A stretch of DNA of 64,000 nucleotides from Streptomyces muensis (GTDB lineage Bacteria; Actinomycetota; Actinomycetes; Streptomycetales; Streptomycetaceae), in NCBI RefSeq assembly GCF_021474425.1, contig NZ_JAKEIP010000016.1, positions 16,800-80,799 of the forward strand, given 5' to 3'. Both the position numbers and the translations under genes were made by a program. The notes below the pieces were generated by a model. That model ran no database searches. It was not told where the DNA came from and worked only from the letters and a program-made list of their open reading frames with translations. Below, piece after piece: positions 25,855-34,182 of the stretch. How positions within the stretch are numbered: position 1 is the stretch's first letter; each line of letters begins with the position of its first letter.

Positions 25855-26843
25855 CACAGGCTGGTCCCCACTGTGCGGCGCGAGAGCTGGTTGGCGGACG
25901 TGATCAGCACCAGCCCGATGATCGCTTCGAAGAGACCGATGGCGGCGGCGTAGCTGAAGCTGTTGGACTCGACGCCCGCGCGGTAGAGGTAGGTCGAGAT
26001 CACGTCGGCCTTCGGGTAGGTCAGCGGGTTGTAGAGCAGCAGGACCTTCTCGAAGCCGACGGCCAGGAAGGTGCCGACGTTGAGGATCAGCAGCGTGATC
26101 ATGGTGGGGCGGATGCCGGGCAGCGTGACGTGCCAGATCTGCTGCCAGCGGTTGGCGCCGTCGATGCGGGCGGCCTCGTAGAGGTCCTCGTCGATGGTGG
26201 TGAGCGCGGCGAGGTAGAGGATCGTGCCCCAGCCGGCGGTCTGCCAGATCTCCGAACCGACGTAGATGGTCCGGAACCACTCGGGTTCCTGGATGAACCG
26301 GATCGGGTCCTGCCCGAACCAGCCGAGGACGTGGTTGACCGGGCCGTCGGTGGCGAGCATCTGCATCGTGATACCGGCGACGATCACGATGGACAGGAAG
26401 TGCGGCAGATACGACACCGACTGCACGAACCGTTTCAGCGAACGTCTGCGCACCTCGTTCAGCAGCAGGGCGAGCACGATCGGGATCGGGAAGCAGAAGA
26501 CGAGCGTGAGTCCGCCGAGCCACAGGGTGTTGCGGAACACCTGCCAGAAGGTGGGGTCGCTGAGGAACATCTCGACATAGCGCAGGCCCACCCACTGCTC
26601 GCCGAAGATCGAGCCGCCCGGTTCGAAGCGGCGGAAGGCGATGACGTTGCCGATCATCGGCAGATAGCGGAAGACCAGGAAGAACAGCAGCGGCAGCACG
26701 GCGAGCGAGTACAACTGCCAGTCCCGGCGCAGCGCCCGGCGCCAGCCGATGCGCGTCGCGCGCCGCCCGCGGCGGGGTGGGGCCTTGGTCGGCGGCGGCT
26801 CCTTTGTGCCGGGCGGTGGAGCCGAGGTGGTGGAGGTGCTCAT
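25851..26843 (-). CDS. Carbohydrate ABC permease (LplB/AguF-like), first gene of the operon
   Basis: The 330-residue MalF-type subunit has a polar, Pro-rich N-terminus of about 35 residues and six transmembrane segments, with EAA loop YEAARIDGANRWQQIWHVTLPGIRP. PLLFFLVFRYLPMIGNVIAF and YLPHFLSIVIVAGI are typical of LplB/YteP. The ATG at 26843 is preceded by GGGAGG; an ATG at 26930 would place the operator inside the coding region and is rejected. The palindrome CCGAAAGTTTCGG lies 21 bases upstream and probably controls this operon and perhaps the divergent esterase gene. Confidence 0.87.
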   Translation of the reverse strand: MSTSTTSAPPPGTKEPPPTKAPPRRGRRATRIGWRRALRRDWQLYSLAVLPLLFFLVFRYLPMIGNVIAFRRFEPGGSIFGEQWVGLRYVEMFLSDPTFWQVFRNTLWLGGLTLVFCFPIPIVLALLLNEVRRRSLKRFVQSVSYLPHFLSIVIVAGITMQMLATDGPVNHVLGWFGQDPIRFIQEPEWFRTIYVGSEIWQTAGWGTILYLAALTTIDEDLYEAARIDGANRWQQIWHVTLPGIRPTMITLLILNVGTFLAVGFEKVLLLYNPLTYPKADVISTYLYRAGVESNSFSYAAAIGLFEAIIGLVLITSANQLSRRTVGTSLW

Positions 26844-26864
26844 GCAGGTGGCCTCCCGGTGGCA

Positions 26865-26877
26865 CCGAAAGTTTCGG
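26865..26877. promoter_or_regulatory. Inverted-repeat operator CCGAAA-g-TTTCGG
   Basis: The 13-bp site CCGAAAGTTTCGG has two perfect 6-bp arms. It lies just upstream of the LplB-like permease and 149 bp from the divergent acetylxylan esterase. CGAA-N-TTCG-type repeats are recalled as sites of xylan-responsive LacI regulators such as BxlR in Streptomyces, which would fit the gene content. Confidence 0.6.
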
Positions 26878-27025
26878 AGTCGTACCGGCAACTTTGCGGC
26901 GAGGTTAGGGGCGGGTGTAATGGCTGTCAATGGGACTGACAGGAAGGTCAGTTGAGGAGGCCGCGACCCGGAGGAGTCAGGGACAAGCGAAACATTCTGA
27001 TGTTATGCCGCAACAATCGGAGGTC

Positions 27026-28033
27026 ATGTTGCCCGCGTTCGACCTGCCCTTGACGGACCTGGAGCGCTACCGCCCGGACCTCCAGGAGCCCGCCGACTTC
27101 GACGAGTTCTGGCACGACACCCTCAAGGAGGCGGACGAGTACGAGGTGTTGGTGGCGTGCGAGCCGGTCGAGACGGGCCTGCGGCTCATCGAGACCTGGG
27201 ACGTGACCTTCCGGGGATTCGCCGGCGACCCGGTGCGGGCCTGGTTCAGCAGACCGGCCGGGGCGGGCGAGCCACTGCCCGCCGTGGTCGAGTACGCCGG
27301 CTACGGGCGTGGCCGCGGCCTTCCGCACGAGCGGCTGACCTGGGCGAACGCCGGCTACGCGCATCTGCTGATGGACAACAGGGGCCAGGGCGACCAGTAC
27401 GGCAACGGCGGCGCCACCCCGGACCCGCACGCCACGGCACCGGGCGGCCCGGGTCCGGCGGTACGCGGTCTGCTCTCACCCCGGGACCACCACTACCGGC
27501 GTCTGATCACGGACGCGGTACGCGCGGTCGAGGCGGTGCGCGCGCTTCCCGGCGTGGACGGCGCCCGGATCGCGGCGGTCGGCAACAGCCAGGGCGGCGG
27601 GCTCGCCCTGGCCGTCGCGGGACTCGTCCCCGGCCTCGCCGCGCTCCTGGTCACCGCCCCGTTCCTGTGCAGCATCCGGCGCGCACTCGACCTCACCGAC
27701 GCCGCGCCCTACGGCGAGATCACCGCGTACCTCTCCGTGCACCGGGGCGCCGAGCGGGCCGCCTACGACACGCTCGCCCACATGGAGGGGATCTCCTTCG
27801 CCCGGCGCGCCCATGCCCCGGCCCACTTCGGGATCGGCCTGCGCGACACGGTGTGCCCACCGAGCGGGGCGTACGGCGCCTTCAACCGCTACGCGGAACT
27901 GTCGGGCGCCGGCCCACGCAAGGAGATCCACCCCTACCCGTTCAACGGCCACGAGGGCGGCGACGCGGTGCACGTACGCCGCCAACTGGACTGGGCGGCC
28001 GAGGTGTTGGGGATCGACCGACCGTCGGTGTGA
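27026..28033 (+). CDS. CE7 acetylxylan esterase / cephalosporin-C deacetylase
   Basis: The 335-residue alpha/beta hydrolase has all three CE7 marks: the oligomerisation motif RGQG near residue 125, the nucleophile Ser188 in GNSQGG, and the acid/base pair Asp274 (GLRDTVCPP) and His309 (NGHEGG). It removes acetyl groups from short xylo-oligosaccharides; with no signal peptide it acts in the cytosol after import. GGAGG lies six bases before the ATG at 27026, so I prefer that to the ATG at 27005 or the frame opening at 26930. It is divergent from the AguEFG-like operon. Confidence 0.92.
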   Translation: MLPAFDLPLTDLERYRPDLQEPADFDEFWHDTLKEADEYEVLVACEPVETGLRLIETWDVTFRGFAGDPVRAWFSRPAGAGEPLPAVVEYAGYGRGRGLPHERLTWANAGYAHLLMDNRGQGDQYGNGGATPDPHATAPGGPGPAVRGLLSPRDHHYRRLITDAVRAVEAVRALPGVDGARIAAVGNSQGGGLALAVAGLVPGLAALLVTAPFLCSIRRALDLTDAAPYGEITAYLSVHRGAERAAYDTLAHMEGISFARRAHAPAHFGIGLRDTVCPPSGAYGAFNRYAELSGAGPRKEIHPYPFNGHEGGDAVHVRRQLDWAAEVLGIDRPSV

Positions 28034-28084
28034 ACACGCGTCGTCTGCCGGCGGCGCCTCGGAGCGCAGTGCTGATCCGAGCCC

Positions 28085-29065
28085 TCAGCCCGAACCGGCG
28101 ACCAGCGCCTCGCCGAGCGGGGTCCGGCGGTAGAGCACCGACCGTCCGGACCGGGCGCGGACGAGCAGCCCCGCGCCTCGCAGGATGGCGAGGTGGTCTC
28201 CCACCGCGCCGGGTGCCATGGCGAGGCTTCGGGCGAGGTGGCTGGTACTGGCCGGGGCGTCCAGCGCCAACAGCAGCCGGGCTCGGGCCCGGCCGACCAG
28301 AGCGGTCAGTGCGTCGTGCTGGGGGACGGTCGCCTGTTCGCCCCACAGGGCGGCGGTGCCGCGGGCACGATAGACCAAGGTCCTGGGCCAGGGGGTTTCC
28401 AGGTGGGCGGCGATGTTCGCGACGAAGACCGACGGGATCAGCAGGAGCCCGTCGCCGGCGAGGGGGACGTTTCCGACCGGAGGGAAGAAGCCGATCTCGA
28501 TATCGCCGGCGCGCCAGGCGATGCTCGGGTGCAGACTCTCGATGGCCGTGGCCCATCCCTGTTCGCCGATCACACCCACCCGGTGCACGACATCGCGCTC
28601 ACAGATCGCGCGCAGTTGCGGCCAGTCCGCGGCCAGCAGCTCGTGCCACGCCTGGTCCATCGCCTCGGCGATCCTGGAGACGGCGTCCGTGGAGTCCAGC
28701 ACCGCGCGTACGCGGCGGTCATGGGCGGACGGGCCGGTCGCGGTGGTGGCGAAATCGCGGCGGGCCGCCTCCAGCGGTGTGGCCCGGATCATGGCCAGGT
28801 CGTCCGCCCAGGTCTGGTTGAGGCCGCGCGGGGGCGGGGCGACGAAGTCCGGCCCGGATCGCGGGGTCTGCAGGGCGAGGGCGGCGTCCAGTTCGGTCTC
28901 GCGGCGAAGCCGTTCAAAGACCGGCAGGAGCCGGGCGGACCAGGCTCGCGGCAGCGGCCGGTCGTGGCCGGCGAGCGAGCGCAGCAGTAGGCAGAGGTCC
29001 AGCGCGGGCGACAGTGCGAAGCGGCTGCGCAGCAGGTCCTCGACGGAGACTTCGAAGCGGAGCAC
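28085..29065 (-). CDS. ArsR-like helix-turn-helix regulator with long N-terminal domain
   Basis: The 326-residue protein has a winged helix-turn-helix at its C-terminus (about residues 245-320: HDALTALVGRARARLLLALDAPASTSHLARSLAMAPGAVGDHLAILRGAGLLVRARSGRSVLYRRT). The N-terminal 230 residues are of the kind found in Streptomyces ArsR regulators with DUF5937. No metal-binding Cys cluster is seen, so it probably senses an organic ligand. It is divergent from an MFS exporter gene with an 89-bp gap, the usual arrangement for a repressor and its target pump. Confidence 0.78.
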   Translation of the reverse strand: MLRFEVSVEDLLRSRFALSPALDLCLLLRSLAGHDRPLPRAWSARLLPVFERLRRETELDAALALQTPRSGPDFVAPPPRGLNQTWADDLAMIRATPLEAARRDFATTATGPSAHDRRVRAVLDSTDAVSRIAEAMDQAWHELLAADWPQLRAICERDVVHRVGVIGEQGWATAIESLHPSIAWRAGDIEIGFFPPVGNVPLAGDGLLLIPSVFVANIAAHLETPWPRTLVYRARGTAALWGEQATVPQHDALTALVGRARARLLLALDAPASTSHLARSLAMAPGAVGDHLAILRGAGLLVRARSGRSVLYRRTPLGEALVAGSG

Positions 29066-29154
29066 CCTGCGATGCTAACGCCGGACGTCTGATCAGATTC
29101 GTCCAGCGACGAATCATTGGTGGGTGGCCTCGGCGCACGGTGAGGCTGGGCGTC

Positions 29155-30405
29155 ATGATCCCCACCGTCGAACCCGCGCACGGCAACCAGCGTGCCACCT
29201 ACCGGGAGGTGCTGGCCGAGCCGCGGTTCCGGCTGCTCTTCTCGACCCGCGCCGTCGCGATCACCGCGGGCTCGCTGCGGATCACCACGTTCTCGGTGCT
29301 GGTCTTCGCGACCACCGGCTCCGCGCTGCTCAGCGCACTGGCCTTCGGCATCGGCTTTCTCCCGCAGTTGTTCGGCTCGCTGCTGCTGGGCTCACTGGCC
29401 GACCGACTGCCGCCCCGCGCTCTCATCGTCGGCGGCTACGCCTTGGAGTGCGCCGCCGCCCTGCTGCTCGCCCTGGTGCGGATGCCGATCGCGGCAAGCC
29501 TCGGTGTCGTGGCGCTGGTCGCCCTCGCCACACCGGTGTTCGGCGGCGCGTCGAGTCGGCTGGTCGCACACTGGCTGAAGGGCGACGCCTACGTACTGGG
29601 CTGTTCCCTGAACAACCTCGCCTCCTCCGGCGCGCAGTTGTTCGGTCTGGCGCTGGGAGGTGCGGTCGTCGCGGCACTCGGCCCGCACAAGGCGCTCGCG
29701 GTGAGCGCCGCCCTCTACCTCGGCTGCGCGCTCGCCATCCGCATCCGGCTACCCCGGCTGGAGCCGGGAGAGTCCGGCGGCACACCCGGCGGCGCTCGGG
29801 ACGACGGCGGCGCCGTCCGGGCAAGCCTGCACGGTGCCGGCCTGCTGCTGCGCGGACCCACGGTACGACGACTGATGCTGGCCCAGTGGCTGCCGCCCGC
29901 GTTCGTAGCGGGCGCGGAAGGCCTGATCGTCGCCTACGCGGGAGGACACCACTTCGCACCGGGCTGGTACGCGGTGCTGATGGGCTGTCTGCCGGTCGGC
30001 ATGCTTGTCGGCGACCTGCTGGTGGGTCGACTGCTACGGCCACCCACCCGGGAGCGACTGGTCGTGCCGTTGATCGCGCTGACGGGACTGCCGCTGGTCG
30101 GCTTCGCCACCGAACCCGGAGTGGGCGTCTCGTCCTGTCTGCTGCTGCTCTGCGGCTTCGGACTGGCCTACGGTCTCGGCCTGCAACGGCCGTTCCTGGA
30201 CGCCCTGCCGAAGGATGGCCAGGGCCAGGCCTTCGGTCTGCTCGGCTCCGGCAGCATGACGCTGCAGGGCGTCGGGCCGGCCTGCTTCGGCTCGGTGGCC
30301 GCAGGCATCGGAACGGGCGGCGCCATCGCCCTGGCAGGCGGCGCGGCGCTGCTCACCGCCGGCTGGATTCTCACCTGGCGTCGCGGACCGCATACGGGAT
30401 CTTGA
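29155..30405 (+). CDS. MFS exporter
   Basis: The 416-residue membrane protein has about twelve hydrophobic segments, and the loop between TM2 and TM3 reads GSLADRLPPRALIVGGY, the MFS signature. It resembles macrolide/multidrug-type MFS exporters (DHA3-like) by AVAITAGSLRITTFSVLVFATTGSALLSALAFGIGFLP. The substrate is unknown. I chose the ATG at 29155 because it follows GGTGAGGCTGGG and precedes the cytosolic leader; the frame opens earlier at 29014 over the divergent regulator. Control by the adjacent ArsR-like protein is inferred from gene arrangement. Confidence 0.85.
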   Translation: MIPTVEPAHGNQRATYREVLAEPRFRLLFSTRAVAITAGSLRITTFSVLVFATTGSALLSALAFGIGFLPQLFGSLLLGSLADRLPPRALIVGGYALECAAALLLALVRMPIAASLGVVALVALATPVFGGASSRLVAHWLKGDAYVLGCSLNNLASSGAQLFGLALGGAVVAALGPHKALAVSAALYLGCALAIRIRLPRLEPGESGGTPGGARDDGGAVRASLHGAGLLLRGPTVRRLMLAQWLPPAFVAGAEGLIVAYAGGHHFAPGWYAVLMGCLPVGMLVGDLLVGRLLRPPTRERLVVPLIALTGLPLVGFATEPGVGVSSCLLLLCGFGLAYGLGLQRPFLDALPKDGQGQAFGLLGSGSMTLQGVGPACFGSVAAGIGTGGAIALAGGAALLTAGWILTWRRGPHTGS

Positions 30406-30438
30406 GACCACGAACAGCCCATGGAAGGTACCTGCCGC

Positions 30439-31038
30439 ATGATCGATGAATTCGCGAAAGACAACCTGCGCGGGAGACTGCGGCGGGACCGCGAGGCACT
30501 GCTCTGGAAACTCGACGGCTTGTCCGAATACGACGCCCGCCGGCCTCTGACAGCGACCGGGACCAACCTCCTCGGTCTGGTCAAGCACATGGCCACCGTC
30601 GAGGCCAGGTACTTCGGCGAGGTCTTCGACCGCCCTTCCCCGGAACCGCTGTGCCGGTGGCAGGACCACGACGGCAGCGATCAGTGGGCGGCCGAGGACG
30701 AGACCCGCGATCAGATCATCGGGTTCTACCGGCGCACGTGGCACCACTCGGACGCGACGATCAACGAGCTTCCCCTCGACGCGCCCGGCCACGTGCCGTG
30801 GTGGCCGGAGCCTTGTCCCAACACGAACCTGTTCGCCGTCATGGTCCATGTCCTCGGCGAGTCCAACCGGCATGCCGGGCACGCCGACATCCTGCGCGAG
30901 GGCCTCGACGGCCGCACCGGGGTGCGCGCCGAACACGAGAGGCGGATCGACGAGGAGGCCCGTGCGGCCTACCGCGCGAAGGTCGAGCAGGCCGCCAGGT
31001 CGGCCGCACCGATCCGGGCTTGGCGACCTCAGGGCTGA
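30439..31038 (+). CDS. DinB-like (DUF664) protein
   Basis: The 199-residue protein has the four-helix DinB/YfiT pattern: FAKDNLRGRLRRDREALLWKLDGLSEYDARRPLTATGTNLLGLVKHMATVEARYFGEVF and VMVHVLGESNRHAGHADILREGLDG. Three His residues (KHMA, the HVLGESNRHAGH pair) are placed like the metal triad of this family. Such proteins include thiol-dependent transferases, some using mycothiol in actinomycetes, but the substrate is unknown. GGAAGG lies about 10 bases before the ATG at 30439. It follows the MFS gene by 33 bp and may share its transcript. Confidence 0.8.
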   Translation: MIDEFAKDNLRGRLRRDREALLWKLDGLSEYDARRPLTATGTNLLGLVKHMATVEARYFGEVFDRPSPEPLCRWQDHDGSDQWAAEDETRDQIIGFYRRTWHHSDATINELPLDAPGHVPWWPEPCPNTNLFAVMVHVLGESNRHAGHADILREGLDGRTGVRAEHERRIDEEARAAYRAKVEQAARSAAPIRAWRPQG

Positions 31039-31066
31039 GGCGGGTCGGCCGCCGTCACGACGGGTA

Positions 31067-31097
31067 CCCGGTGGCCGGCTGACGGCCTGCCACCGGG
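31067..31097. terminator. Hairpin between convergent genes
   Basis: CCCGGTGGC (31067-31075) pairs with GCCACCGGG (31089-31097) in the gap between the DinB-like gene and the LPMO gene, which face each other. It can terminate both strands. Confidence 0.6.
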
Positions 31098-31115
31098 GCC
31101 CATCTCAGGGGGTGT

Positions 31116-32213
31116 TCAGCCGACCCGACAGGGCAGCGTCGTCGTACTGTCCCCGCCCGAGCCGGACACCACATAGCCGAACGTCGTGCTCTCCCCCGGA
31201 TCGAGGGAGCCGTTCCAGTCGACGTTGTGGACCATCACATCCTGGCCGGTGTAGGTCGCGTTGCCGCTCCACAGGCTTTCGACCTTCTGCCCCGTGGGGA
31301 GCGTCCAGTCGACCATCCAGCCGAGCATCGGGACGTCGCCGGAGTTGGTGACGGTGACCTCCGACTGGTAGCCGCCCGACCAGGTGCCGGTCGTGCGACG
31401 GGTGGCGGAGCACTCGCCGGGCACCGGGTCGGTCGGGTTGCCGGGCTCCTTGATGCCGGTGACCTCGCCGTTGCCGCCGTCGAAGACGATGTCGGAGCAG
31501 GAGTAGAAGGTCTCCGCGCTGTCCGAGCGCTGCCAGACCATGTAGATGATGTGGCGGCCCGACTTGTTCGCCGGAAGCTGCCCGGACCAGGAGTAGTTGG
31601 CCTCGACCGTGCCCGGGGAGCCGTTGAGCGGCGGGTGGTCGACCGAGAGGAAGGGCCGTTCCTCCATGTCGTCCCAGGTGAGGGTCTGCTTGGGGTCGAA
31701 GCCGTCCTTGGTGATGAAGACGTAGAACCAACCGGGGTGCGCGGCCCAGGCGTTGTAGGAGAAGTCGACGGTCGCGCCCGAGGTGAGATGGGTGAGCGGC
31801 CAGTCGTCGCGCGGGGCGTTGAAGCCGGTGAAGTTGGTGTTGCCGCCGCTGCAGAGCTCGCCGTCGGGCACGAAGCCGCGGGTGCGGCCGGCGCCGTCGG
31901 AGCGGAGCACCGAGAACCAGTTGTAGAACGGCGTGGTGCCGCTGACCTGTTGGGCCGCCCTGCAGGCCGGGTTGACGGGCTTGATCTCACCGGTGTCGGT
32001 GAGGCCGTCCTGCCAGCACAGGAAGGTGCGGCTGCCGGGCTTCATGGGGGTGCCGTGGGCCTCCGCCTCGCCGCCGGTGCTCATGACGAGGGCGACGGCG
32101 GGGATGGTCGCGAGCAGGGAGACCAGGACGAGGAAGAGGGCTCTGGCGCGGGTGGGGAGGGTTAATCGGCGGGGCGGGGTGGTCCCGGTCGCCCCTTGTT
32201 TTGTCAGGATCAT
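31116..32213 (-). CDS. Lytic polysaccharide monooxygenase (AA10) with C-terminal CBM2
   Basis: The 365-residue secreted copper enzyme cleaves crystalline cellulose oxidatively. After the signal peptide the mature protein begins at His53 (AEA|HGTPMKPGSRTF), the first copper ligand of the histidine brace; the second is His in NAWAAHPGWFYVFIT. The catalytic domain ends near residue 250 with YSCSDIVFDGG, and a short Pro-rich linker leads to a CBM2 (GECSATRRTTGTWSGGYQSEVTVTNSGDVPMLGWMVDW to the end) with conserved Trp residues and flanking Cys. The ATG at 32213 is chosen; a GTG at 32240 is possible. Leu17 is encoded by TTA (32163-32165), implying bldA dependence, and a CebR box lies 112 bp upstream. 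Confidence 0.93.
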   Translation of the reverse strand: MILTKQGATGTTPPRRLTLPTRARALFLVLVSLLATIPAVALVMSTGGEAEAHGTPMKPGSRTFLCWQDGLTDTGEIKPVNPACRAAQQVSGTTPFYNWFSVLRSDGAGRTRGFVPDGELCSGGNTNFTGFNAPRDDWPLTHLTSGATVDFSYNAWAAHPGWFYVFITKDGFDPKQTLTWDDMEERPFLSVDHPPLNGSPGTVEANYSWSGQLPANKSGRHIIYMVWQRSDSAETFYSCSDIVFDGGNGEVTGIKEPGNPTDPVPGECSATRRTTGTWSGGYQSEVTVTNSGDVPMLGWMVDWTLPTGQKVESLWSGNATYTGQDVMVHNVDWNGSLDPGESTTFGYVVSGSGGDSTTTLPCRVG

Positions 32214-32324
32214 GACAGTCCAGTCCGTTCCGTCAGGCACGGGCCGTGCGGGCCTTTGTGTGGGTGTGCGTGCGGATGCGCGGGGCGGGAACGGTCCGGG
32301 GCGACGGGTTCCGGTCCACCGCTA

Positions 32325-32338
32325 TGGGAGCGCTCCCA
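32325..32338. promoter_or_regulatory. CebR box upstream of the LPMO gene
   Basis: TGGGAGCGCTCCCA is a perfect 14-bp palindrome identical to the consensus recalled for CebR, the LacI-family cellobiose/cellotriose-responsive repressor of Streptomyces cellulase genes. It lies 112 bp upstream of the LPMO start codon. Confidence 0.88.
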
Positions 32339-32444
32339 CCCCGTCTGCTGCGGAAGGTAGCGCCGGGGAGCGTGGTTGTAAACGCCTGTCGCACAAGGGC
32401 TCGCGGGAGGAGCGGGTGGTGGCCGTCGCCGGCGGCAGCTCGGC

Positions 32445-32954
32445 TCAGGAGAAGAAGTGGGCGACCGCCGCCCGAACGGCCGTGGCCGTCTCGTCGGGCC
32501 GGGGGGCCTTGGTGGGCAGCTGCCGTTCCCGTTGACCGACCAGACGCCACAGGTCGGTCAGGGAACGGTCCGGGGGGACGTCCAGGAACCAGGTGAAGCC
32601 ACGCGGTCGCGGAGGGATCCCGGCCTCGGTGAGGAAGGCGTTGACGTCCTCCTCGATGAGATCCTGGTCGGCCTCGGTGCGTTCGGAGAACTGCACGACG
32701 GGCTCGCCGGCGTCGGCCCCGGTGGCCGCGAAGGTGGTGCGCACCGAGTGCCAGCCGGGTTCGTCGGGGACCCGCACGACATGCTCAGGACCGGCGAACC
32801 AGCAGATCGCCATGTGCCAGCCGGAGTCGCCCACGCGCCGGTGGACACGGCCGTCGTGACGGAGTTCCACGGGGTCCCGCCGGGTGGCGAGTCCACGGGG
32901 GTCGGATGGACGCGCGACGGGGAAGTCCGCCCAGGTGTGGGGGGTGCGCGACAC
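32445..32954 (-). CDS. Hypothetical protein, DUF5956-like
   Basis: The 169-residue protein has no signal peptide and no membrane segment. Conserved-looking parts are SGWHMAICWFAGPEHVVRVPDEPGWHSVRTTF and FTWFLDVPPDRSLTDLWRLVGQRERQLP. The WhMaICWfAGP segment recalls the actinobacterial family DUF5956, but this is from memory and of low certainty. The start is a GTG with GAGGAG eight bases upstream. No function can be assigned from neighbours: an LPMO lies downstream on the same strand and a secreted protein upstream. Confidence 0.6.
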   Translation of the reverse strand: MSRTPHTWADFPVARPSDPRGLATRRDPVELRHDGRVHRRVGDSGWHMAICWFAGPEHVVRVPDEPGWHSVRTTFAATGADAGEPVVQFSERTEADQDLIEEDVNAFLTEAGIPPRPRGFTWFLDVPPDRSLTDLWRLVGQRERQLPTKAPRPDETATAVRAAVAHFFS

Positions 32955-33067
32955 GGCTGAGGCTCCTCTCGTCGACCGCCCGCGGCGTCGCGGACGGACC
33001 CCGGCCGGTGCCCGTCCGCGACGCCCTAGCTGTGCGACGGTCTCTGCTGTCTGCTCCTACTGTGCCC

Positions 33068-33820
33068 TCACTCGGTGAAGTAGCAGGGGTCCGCGCCCCA
33101 GCAGTAGAAGTACGGGGTCTCGAAGAGCCTGCCCGACAACGGGGCGTAGCCCGTCGGGACCCAGCCGGCGTCCAGCGCGTGGTAGTACTCGTTGGAGTTC
33201 TCCAGCCGGTCCCCGTAGCGCAGGCCACTGTTCCAGCGGGAGCCCTCGGTGGTGAGGTAGGCGCCGCCCATGGTGTCGGTGCCGCAGGTGTCGTCCGGCC
33301 ACAGGGTGTGCTCTTCGTAGCAGGTCGTGGTGATGGTCGGGAAGTACAGCGGCGGCCCGTCGTCGAGGATCAGGGTCGTGGTGAGGCGGGGCTGCCTGCC
33401 GTTCAGGTTGTTCCGCAGGACGGCGTCGTAGGAGCCGACGGTCTGGTCGCCGTAGCCGTACCAGATGTTGGCCTTCGTCTCCCGGATGTAGTCGCTGACC
33501 AGCCGGGTGCACAGGCCGGTCGTCTCGCACCAGCCGTCCTCGTCGTCGGGCGCGTAGGCCGAGACGGTCGGCCGCTGTTCCTGTGGGCCGAGCTGCTCGA
33601 CCTTGCCGTTCGCGAGGAGTTCGGAGCCGACGCAGGCCCAGGACGCGAGGTCGCGACTCTCGGCGGTCTCCACGCACTTCTTCGCCGGACCGTCCGGTAC
33701 GGCGGCGGTCAGATCCCGCGCGCCGGTGCCGTTCTCCGCGGACTGGGCCGGGGCCATGGCGCCCAGGCTCAGCAGGACCGCGGTCAGCGCCGCGATCGTC
33801 GATGTGATCACTCTGCGCAT
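33068..33820 (-). CDS. Secreted hypothetical protein
   Basis: The 250-residue protein begins MRRVITSTIAALTAVLLSLGAMAPAQSAE, a clear Sec signal peptide with likely cleavage after AQSA. The mature chain has six to eight Cys residues (KKCVETAE, WACVG, WCETTGLCTR, TTCYEEH, DDTCG, YFYCWGADPCYFTE), suggesting disulphide bonds, and is rich in Tyr/Trp. The pattern ETKANIWYGYGDQTVGSYDAVLRNNLNGRQPRLTTTLILDDGPPL resembles other Streptomyces extracellular proteins of unknown role. No catalytic motif is recognised. GGGATGG lies upstream of the ATG. Confidence 0.7.
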   Translation of the reverse strand: MRRVITSTIAALTAVLLSLGAMAPAQSAENGTGARDLTAAVPDGPAKKCVETAESRDLASWACVGSELLANGKVEQLGPQEQRPTVSAYAPDDEDGWCETTGLCTRLVSDYIRETKANIWYGYGDQTVGSYDAVLRNNLNGRQPRLTTTLILDDGPPLYFPTITTTCYEEHTLWPDDTCGTDTMGGAYLTTEGSRWNSGLRYGDRLENSNEYYHALDAGWVPTGYAPLSGRLFETPYFYCWGADPCYFTE

Positions 33821-34182
33821 GCTTTTCCATCCCTGACATGCCGTGGTGGATCAGGTCGAAAGGGACGCTACAAACGGGCAAAGGGGGCCGGACAGAGGGG
33901 TTTTCGGTGAACCGGCGAGGCTGGGGGAACCGGGTCTGCCGGTTGTGGTCGGCGGGTGCCCGCGTGCCTCGCCGGACCGGCGTGGGCGTGCGGGGAACTC
34001 GCCGACGGGTGCGGCCGGGGTCGCTCGGCGGTCACATGTGCGACCCGGGGGGCACCGCATTCCTACGTCGCGGTCACGGAGGCGTGACCGCGAACCGGGG
34101 GTAACCGTCGTGGCGGGCCCGCGATTTGTCCGAAAGCGCCGGGCGTGGGCAGCGGTTCGTGGGGCACGTGGCGCGTGGCCGG
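33821..34182. other. Intergenic region without a supported gene
   Basis: These 362 bp separate the end of the histidine kinase gene from the start of the secreted protein gene, both on the minus strand. They should hold the promoter of the latter and the kinase terminator at 34069-34092. Short open frames here have no ribosome binding site or recognisable product. Confidence 0.6.
34069..34092 (-). terminator. Terminator after the histidine kinase gene
   Basis: CGCGGTCACG (34069-34078) and CGTGACCGCG (34083-34092) form a perfect 10-bp stem with a 4-base loop, 90 bp beyond the kinase stop. Confidence 0.7.

Noticed and set aside
33838..34104. Short plus-strand open frames after the secreted-protein gene
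   Set aside because: Arg/Gly-rich translation without motif, crossing the histidine kinase terminator hairpin.
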